Of a DNA stretch of 15,407 nt, positions 7,132-13,400 are shown piece after piece; the first letter of the stretch is position 1, and every line of letters starts with the position of its first letter. The notes beneath the pieces were generated by a model. That model saw only the letters and a program-made list of their open reading frames with translations. It did not search any database and was not told where the DNA came from. The stretch is from Zelonia costaricensis (taxonomy: Eukaryota; Euglenozoa; Kinetoplastea; Trypanosomatida; Trypanosomatidae): NCBI GenBank assembly GCA_030849075.1, contig JASAOO010002969.1, forward strand, positions 1 to 15,407, in the 5' to 3' direction. The translations under genes were made by a program, and so were the position numbers.

Positions 7132-9459
7132 ATGGGCATTAAGGGCCGCCGCAAGAAGCTGCGGCAGCGTGAGGAGCTGGCGCGGCAGCAGCAGCGAGAG
7201 GCTCTGGAGAACGGCAGCGACTTTGACGAGGAGGACGAAGGCGGCGACGGCGTGATTACGATGGGCGACGGCCCGTTCCAGCCCCCGGTGGATGCGATGG
7301 GGCGGCTCAAGATGAAGAAGAGCGACTTCTTCCGGATGCAGGATATGGAGGTGCTCGAGCAGATGCAGGAGGAGCACCAGGGACGTCGCAAGCAGGCGCA
7401 GTCCGGCGCTGTTGTGGCGGGCGGCGGGGCCGCGAGCCGGAAGCGCCGTCGCCATCAAGCCGACGAGGGTGACGGCGAGACGGTGGAGGACGCGGCGCAG
7501 GAGATCGAGCAGAGCTACCTGGGCCGCCACTACGAGGTGGACGACCTCTTCGGTGACCCCGGAGCGGCAGCACCGGCGTCGACGAGGCAAAATCGGTCGC
7601 GGCGCTCTGCGGGGACGGCGCACAGCAGCGCTCAGGGTGGTGACCTCGGTGCCCCTCTGGATGTGCTGAGGGAGGAGCAGGCCGACCTGCTTGCCCAGCG
7701 GCGCAACGCGGCGCACGGCGCGCTCTACAGCCACCCCCTCATCGGCCTCGACCCAGTCGTCGTGGACGCGCTGCACCAGGAGGGCTTCCACCGCATGACC
7801 CGCATTCAGGAGCGCAGCATCCCGTACGCGCTGGAGGGCTACGACCTGCTCGGTCAGGCCCGCACCGGCTCCGGCAAAACACTGGCCTTCTGCGTCCCAC
7901 TGCTGCATCTCGCGAAGGAAACGGTGAAGAAGTTCCCGCATGCCACGGCGGGGCTGCTGCTGGCGCCGACGAAGGAGCTGTGCGTGCAGACCCACACCAT
8001 TCTCACGACCCTGTGTCAGCACATGGCCGCCGTACCCGCCAGCGAGGGTGGCGCGCAGTTCCACGTGCAGCTCATCACTGGCGGCACCAAGATCACCGAG
8101 GAGCGCAAGCGGCTGACGTCGGGCGTGGCCTCCGTCGTCGTCGGCACGCCAGGTCGCGTCCACGACCACGTGCTGCACTGCAAAGGATGGGACCTCTCAC
8201 GGCTGCGCATTCTCGTGCTAGACGAGGCGGACCGCATGCTGGCCGACGGCTTCCAGCGCGACCTCGACGCCGTCATCACCCGCATCCCCAAGGGCCGGCA
8301 GACGTTCCTGTTCTCGGCAACAAACTCCAAGTCCGTGCGGGAGCTGGCCCGCCTATCGCTGTCGCGGCTGCCCCTCTTCATCGGCACCGCGGGCGACGCC
8401 CCGGCGGCGGTGGAGACGGGCGACGACTCTGCGGCAGCGTCGAAGCCGGCGATGGCGCCGTACCGCACCTACGACGACCCGGACGAGGACGGTAGTGAGC
8501 AGAGTGCCGCTCAAGACGAAGAGGGTGCCGAGGAGTGGGAGGGTGAAGACGTTGGGGACGGTGATGGGGACGGCGGCAGTGAGGGGTCCGCCGGGGACGC
8601 CGACGCGATTCCGTCGACGCTGCGGCAGTTTGGGCACATTGTGCCCTCGCAGGACCGTCTTCGCGCCCTCTACGCGTTTGTGAAGCAAGTTGCCCGCCGC
8701 GCCAAGGCCATGATCTTCTGCTCCACCGTTGCCAGTGCGACCTTCCACTGCCAGATGATGGGCTCGGTGGGGTTTCACGACGATGTCATGATGCTGCACG
8801 GGCACATGAAGCACCGCCAGCGCGTGCAGACCTTCCAGATGTTCACGGAGTGGAAGACGGGCGTGCTGTTCTGCACGGACGTGGCCGCCCGCGGGCTGGA
8901 CATCCCGCACGTCTCGTGGATTCTGCAGTACGACCCGCCGCTGGATCCGACCGAGTACATTCACCGCATCGGCCGCACGGCGCGTGCCGGCAACGTGGGA
9001 AACTCCCTTCTCTTCTTGACCCCTGAGGAGGCCCCGTTCGTAAAGTACCTGTCGAACTTCGGCATTCACATGGAGAAGTACCCGATGCCGGGGAAGCTGC
9101 CTCGTATCCAGGAGAAGCTCGAGCATGTGCTGCAGCTCGACGACGTGGTGGCGAAGAGTGCCGTGACGGCGTTCCGCGCCCACGTCGGTGCCTATCAGAG
9201 TCACATTCTGAAGGAAACCTTCGACGTGCACAGGCTCGACCTGGCCGCGCTCTCGAAGGCGTTTGCGTTGACGGCCGTGCCGCACGTGACGCTGCCGCGC
9301 AACACGGAGGAGGAGAAGCGCAAGGAGTACATCAAGGGCCGCCTCAAGTCCCTCAACCGGCGCCGCCTCGATGCGCTGCGACACTACGAGGCGAACAAGA
9401 CCCGTCCGCAGTGGGAGAACGGCAGCTTCGTGGGCGTCACCCGTCCGTCCATGCACTGA
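7132..9459 (+). CDS. DEAD-box ATP-dependent RNA helicase, Has1/DDX18-like
   Basis: All DEAD-box motifs are present in the 775-residue product: Q motif (F219, Q226), motif I ARTGSGKT (243-250), PTKEL (279-283), TPGR (339-342), DEAD (364-367), SAT (395-397), IFCS from 528, TDVAARGLD around 582-590, and HRIGRTAR (611-618). The YDPP segment before motif VI and a C-terminal block containing AYQSH, FDVHRLDL and a PHV motif best match Has1/DDX18, nucleolar helicases that act with snoRNPs in ribosome maturation. Dbp4/DDX10 is the next candidate. The N-terminal 200 residues are charged and Lys/Arg-rich, as expected for a nuclear or nucleolar protein. Residues 421-492 between the RecA lobes form a long acidic insertion. 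Start: an in-frame TGA lies at 7096-7098 and 7132 is the first ATG after it; a longer frame would need TTG at 7108. Position -3 is A and +4 is G, a favourable context. Confidence 0.92.
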   Translation: MGIKGRRKKLRQREELARQQQREALENGSDFDEEDEGGDGVITMGDGPFQPPVDAMGRLKMKKSDFFRMQDMEVLEQMQEEHQGRRKQAQSGAVVAGGGAASRKRRRHQADEGDGETVEDAAQEIEQSYLGRHYEVDDLFGDPGAAAPASTRQNRSRRSAGTAHSSAQGGDLGAPLDVLREEQADLLAQRRNAAHGALYSHPLIGLDPVVVDALHQEGFHRMTRIQERSIPYALEGYDLLGQARTGSGKTLAFCVPLLHLAKETVKKFPHATAGLLLAPTKELCVQTHTILTTLCQHMAAVPASEGGAQFHVQLITGGTKITEERKRLTSGVASVVVGTPGRVHDHVLHCKGWDLSRLRILVLDEADRMLADGFQRDLDAVITRIPKGRQTFLFSATNSKSVRELARLSLSRLPLFIGTAGDAPAAVETGDDSAAASKPAMAPYRTYDDPDEDGSEQSAAQDEEGAEEWEGEDVGDGDGDGGSEGSAGDADAIPSTLRQFGHIVPSQDRLRALYAFVKQVARRAKAMIFCSTVASATFHCQMMGSVGFHDDVMMLHGHMKHRQRVQTFQMFTEWKTGVLFCTDVAARGLDIPHVSWILQYDPPLDPTEYIHRIGRTARAGNVGNSLLFLTPEEAPFVKYLSNFGIHMEKYPMPGKLPRIQEKLEHVLQLDDVVAKSAVTAFRAHVGAYQSHILKETFDVHRLDLAALSKAFALTAVPHVTLPRNTEEEKRKEYIKGRLKSLNRRRLDALRHYEANKTRPQWENGSFVGVTRPSMH

Positions 9460-9910
9460 GCCGTGCGAGATCACGACCCACGACTGTGTTTGTGAGTGTG
9501 TGTTTAGCGGAGCTCTTACGAGGGCTGCCGCTACTCGAGTAACGCCATCTTCGCCTGTATTAGCCACCCGCGCGCCGAAGACGAAGGCGACCTTTGCCTC
9601 CTAACACAATCCAGCCCAGCAACTGAGACGATGGGCGAGCAGCAGCGGACAAGGGCACACCGTTACTCAGTCTTCGACCGAAGGCCTCTCCCTCCCTGCA
9701 AGCAGCGGTGGACGGAGTGCGCTCGATCCGCTCCCCGCGGCCTTCCCCAGCGTCTGCCCTCAATCGTCTGCCCATCAGCGCTGCGGAGTGAGCGCCATAT
9801 GTCCGCCGGTGGGCTTCAAGTTTCAACCACGCGTAGTCGGGTCCGCGATGACAGCCGGTCCCACGTTGGAACCTCCGTCCTTGAGTCCTCTCCTCATATC
9901 TTCAAACACG

Positions 9911-9945
9911 CCTCGCTCTTCTCGTTTTCCTTTTCACCTTTTCAG
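9911..9945 (+). promoter_or_regulatory. Predicted spliced-leader acceptor for the coiled-coil gene
   Basis: A textbook T/C tract (9911-9943) ends in TTTTCAG with the AG at 9944-9945. It would give a 521-nt leader that contains no ATG before the start at 10467. Later candidates are the AG at 10276-10277 after a C13/AC tract and the AG at 10456-10457 after a C/T tract; the latter would leave only 9 nt of leader. Confidence 0.5.
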
Positions 9946-10013
9946 CTTCCGATCTCGGCGTCGCTGGTCGCTATTCTGCCTCACCAAGGCCGACCGGCGG
10001 ACGCGCACGTACA

Positions 10014-10014
<1 letters not shown>

Positions 10015-10044
<30 letters not shown>
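10015..10044. repeat. (AC)15 microsatellite
   Basis: Thirty bases of perfect AC repeat lie in the probable 5' leader of the coiled-coil gene. Like the other AC/GT repeats here, it is typical of intergenic DNA in this group and likely to vary in length. Confidence 0.95.
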
Positions 10045-10046
<2 letters not shown>

Positions 10047-10252
10047 ATCAAGGCACTTGTTGCAGCACACGCACCCGCAAGGGTAGCGACAAGTGTGCTC
10101 TCTTATCGAGCGTCGCATCCACCACGCCTTCTGTCCACCCCCCGCCCTCACCAACCGCCGTGGCTGCGACGAACGTCAGCACTTTTCGGGGACCTCCTAA
10201 CATCCTCCCCAAAAAGAAAGACACCACAGATAGACTCGCGTGCAGGCCCTCT

Positions 10253-10276
10253 CCCCCCCCCCCCCACACACACACA
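10253..10276. repeat. C13 run followed by AC repeat
   Basis: Thirteen C residues (10253-10265) run into an AC repeat that ends in an AG at 10276-10277. The C-rich tract plus AG could act as a secondary trans-splice acceptor for the downstream gene. Confidence 0.8.
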
Positions 10277-10466
10277 GGCGCAGACGCAGACGCAGCGGGC
10301 GCCTACCTCAACGCCGCACATTTCCACTATCCGCACTCCACGCTCACCTACCCAATCTTTCTCGTCCTCACAGATACACACAAACACGCGTGCGCATCCG
10401 AGTCTCCAGGGGCTCCTCTGCTCCCGTCCCCCCCCCCTCCTCCTCCGAACTTCTTAGCGCCGCACG

Positions 10467-13400
10467 ATGCCGTCCTCGCCCTCGGCGGCGGCCAACGCGG
10501 ATGAGGCGCAGAAGCTGAAGGAGGCACAGTTGAAGATCGGCATGGCCCTCAAGAACGCGCAGTACGCCCTCACGACGCACGCCCACCGCGGCCTCACCAC
10601 AGCCCTGCACGAGAACGTCAACGCCCTCACCGCACTCAGCACCTACCTCTCCCTCTCCGGCAGCTCCGTCAAGGCCGCCGCGATTGCCGGACAGATGGCA
10701 AAAATACTGAAGTCCGTCGGCACGTACGTGGCCGCCAAGGAGCGCAGCGGGGGCGCGTCGCACCACGCCGGCGAGTCTCGCCACAGCAGCGCCCCCAACA
10801 CCCCCGTGAGCTCCAGCGGCATCCTCGACGACTCCACCCTCGCACCCGGCGCACCGGGCGCGGCGGCAGCCGTTGCAGCTGCGGCGGCTCAGGTGGCAGA
10901 GCTGCAGCGCGCCGTTGAGGACCTCACTCGCCAGCGGGATGCCTTAGCCGAGGACAAGTCTGCGCTGGAGGAGGCGCTGGAGGAGGCCCGGCTGCGCGCC
11001 ACGACGCCGGCGGCTGCTGCGGCGCCCGCCTCGGACGGCGTGGATGAAGACGCGGACGCGACCCTGCGCCGCCTCTGCGCGGAAGCGGAGAGCCTGAAGC
11101 GCGAGGTGCGGGAGGAGCACATGCGCGCGGCCGCGCTGCAGGACCAGCTGCACGAGGCCGAGGCGCTCATCGAGGACCAGCAGGACCAGGTCCAGGCCCT
11201 AAAGTCGCAGCTGCGGCTCTCACAGGAGGAGAAGCTCTCTCAGGACGCTGCGTTCGCCAAGAAGGAGGAGGAGATCAAGGCCCTGCAGGACACGCTACTG
11301 CAGCACGCCAACTCCGTGGCGGCTCAGCAATCCACCGCCGCTGCAGCGCAGACCTCAGCGCCGCTGCCGCAGCAACACCAGGCGCCGCGCGGCTACGTGG
11401 ATAAGGACGACTTCGACGCGCTCCGGCTGCAGAACCAGCTCTTGCAGCAGGCGCTGCGCGAGCAGGCGACCAAGGCCCGCCCCACCGACTCTCACTCGGT
11501 CCTCACGCAGCAGACGCTCGAGGAAATCGAAGCAGATCACCAGCAGCAGCTGGAGGCGATGAAGCTGACCATCCAGGAGCAGTACAACCGCGAGACGCAG
11601 CTGCTCGGCAAGCAGCGCACCATGCAAGAGAGTATCGACGACCTGCAGCGGCAGCTCCAGCTCAGCAGCAACCGGCAGTGGGTACAGCAGGAGCGGGAGA
11701 AGCACTTGAATGAGATGGACGCCGCCAAGACACACATCCAGCAGCTGCAGGACATGATTGAGAAGCAGGATCAGCAGGTGGAGGCCCAGCAGCGCAAGCT
11801 GGACGCGTACGCCGAGGACGAGCAGCGGCACACCGAACTCGTCAAGAACCTCAAGCTCCACTACGAGGGTGAGATGGCCACATTGCAGGACCAGGTGCGT
11901 GAGCTCACCGCGCAGCTCGCCGAGGTCCAGGAGGCGGAGCAGGGGACGGCGAAGCAGCTAGAGACGGCGAGGCGCCAGTCTACGGCCGCCGAGCTGGCCG
12001 CCAACGAGCGCGACACCTCGCTTCAGCACCAGCTGCAAACTCTGCGAAGCGACGCCGCGGAGATGCAGCGGCGGCATGAGACAGCGCTGGCTCACTTGAA
12101 TGATGCGCACGAGGACGAGATGTCCCAGCTCAAGCAGGCCAACGAGAGTCACGCTGCGGAGCTCGAGCAGGCGCGCGAGAGTCAGCTGGCGCAGCTCCAG
12201 CACTCCCACGAGACTGATGTGGCCCAGCTGAAGCAGGCCCACGCCTCGGCGGTGGCGGATCTCCAGCAGCAGGTGGAGGTTGAGCGCGACAACGCCGCGG
12301 CGAACCAGTCGAGCGTAGAGGAGCGCGAGACGACGCTGCAGCAGCGGCTGGCTGAGCTGCGCACTGCAATGGGCACCCAGCGCGAGCAGCACGAAGCACA
12401 AGTTGCGGAGCTGCAGCGCACGCTTGTGGACGCGCGCCAGCAGCGCGAGAGCGAGGTGGCCCAGCTGAAGCAGGCCCACAGCACTCAAGTAGCTCAGCTC
12501 ACGGAAACCCATGAGAGTCACGCTGCGGAGCTCGAGCAGGCGCACGAGAGTGCAGTGGCCCACGTGAAGAATGTTCATGAGGGCGAGCTGGCGCACCTGA
12601 CGGAGGTGCACAGGGCAGAGCTTGCGGCCCTGCAGCAGATGGTGCAGGCTGCCCACGAGCTGGCGGCCGCGAGTCACGCCACTGTGGAGGAGCGTGAGGC
12701 AGCACTGCAGCACGAGCTGGCCGAGCTTCGCGCTTCTATGGCAGTAGAGCACGAAGAGCACGAACAGCGTCTGCGAGAGGTCCGGGAGCGCACCGCAACG
12801 GACATGGCAACACAGGAGGCGAGGCTGGCGCAGCTGCAGGACGCGCACGACGCGCAGCTCGCAAGGCTGCAGCAGAAACTCGAGACTGCCGACGAGGAGG
12901 CCGCTGCGAGCAGGTCGACGGTGGAGGAGCGAGAGATGGCCCTGCAGCAGCAGGTGGCCGAGTATCAGCGACGCATGACGGAGATGCAGGTTGGCCACGC
13001 CGCGGAGGTGGCGGAGCTGCAGCAGCAGCTGGAGACGGAGCTGGAGAACGCCATCGCGAGTCATTCCGCAGTGGAGGAGCGGGAGAAGGCGCAGGAGCAG
13101 CAGCTCGCGGAGGTGCGCGCGAATCTGACCACGGAGTGGGAGAAGCACCAGGTCTTTGTCGCCGAGCTGCAGCAGGCCCACGCGAACGAGGTCGCGGAGC
13201 TGCAGCAGATGGTGCAAGCTGCTCACACGCTCGCTGCAGCCAGCCAGTCCACCGTTGTCGAGCGGGAGAGCGCCGTGCAGGAGGAGCTGGCGACCCTGCG
13301 CACCACCATGGCTGCCACGCGTGAGGAACACGACAAACGCGTGTCAGAGCTGCAAGCGGCACATGCGGGAGCGCTAGCGGAGGCCCAACGCGCGCACGCG

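Larger units (their letters stand above)
9460..10466 (+). other. Intergenic spacer between helicase and coiled-coil genes
   Basis: These 1007 bp contain the helicase 3' UTR and the probable leader of the coiled-coil gene. They carry a polypyrimidine tract with AG at 9944-9945, (AC)15 at 10015-10044, C13 plus AC repeats at 10253-10276, and another C/T tract just before the start codon. No gene is supported; open frames of 120-240 codons run straight through the microsatellites. The segment 9851-10466 contains no ATG on the + strand. Confidence 0.75.

Noticed and set aside
8353..9567. 404-codon minus-strand frame opposite the helicase
   Set aside because: Overlaps conserved helicase motifs on the sense strand and shows no motif of its own.
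9788..10504. 238-codon + strand frame before the coiled-coil gene
   Set aside because: It begins at GTG, crosses (AC)15 and the C13 tract, and overlaps the true start at 10467 in another frame.
11958..13331. 457-codon minus-strand frame that resembles a leucine-rich repeat protein
   Set aside because: The Leu-rich repeats are the reverse complement of Gln, Glu and Leu codons in the coiled coil (CAG reads as CTG, GAG as CTC), so the apparent repeats are a mirror of the hendecads.
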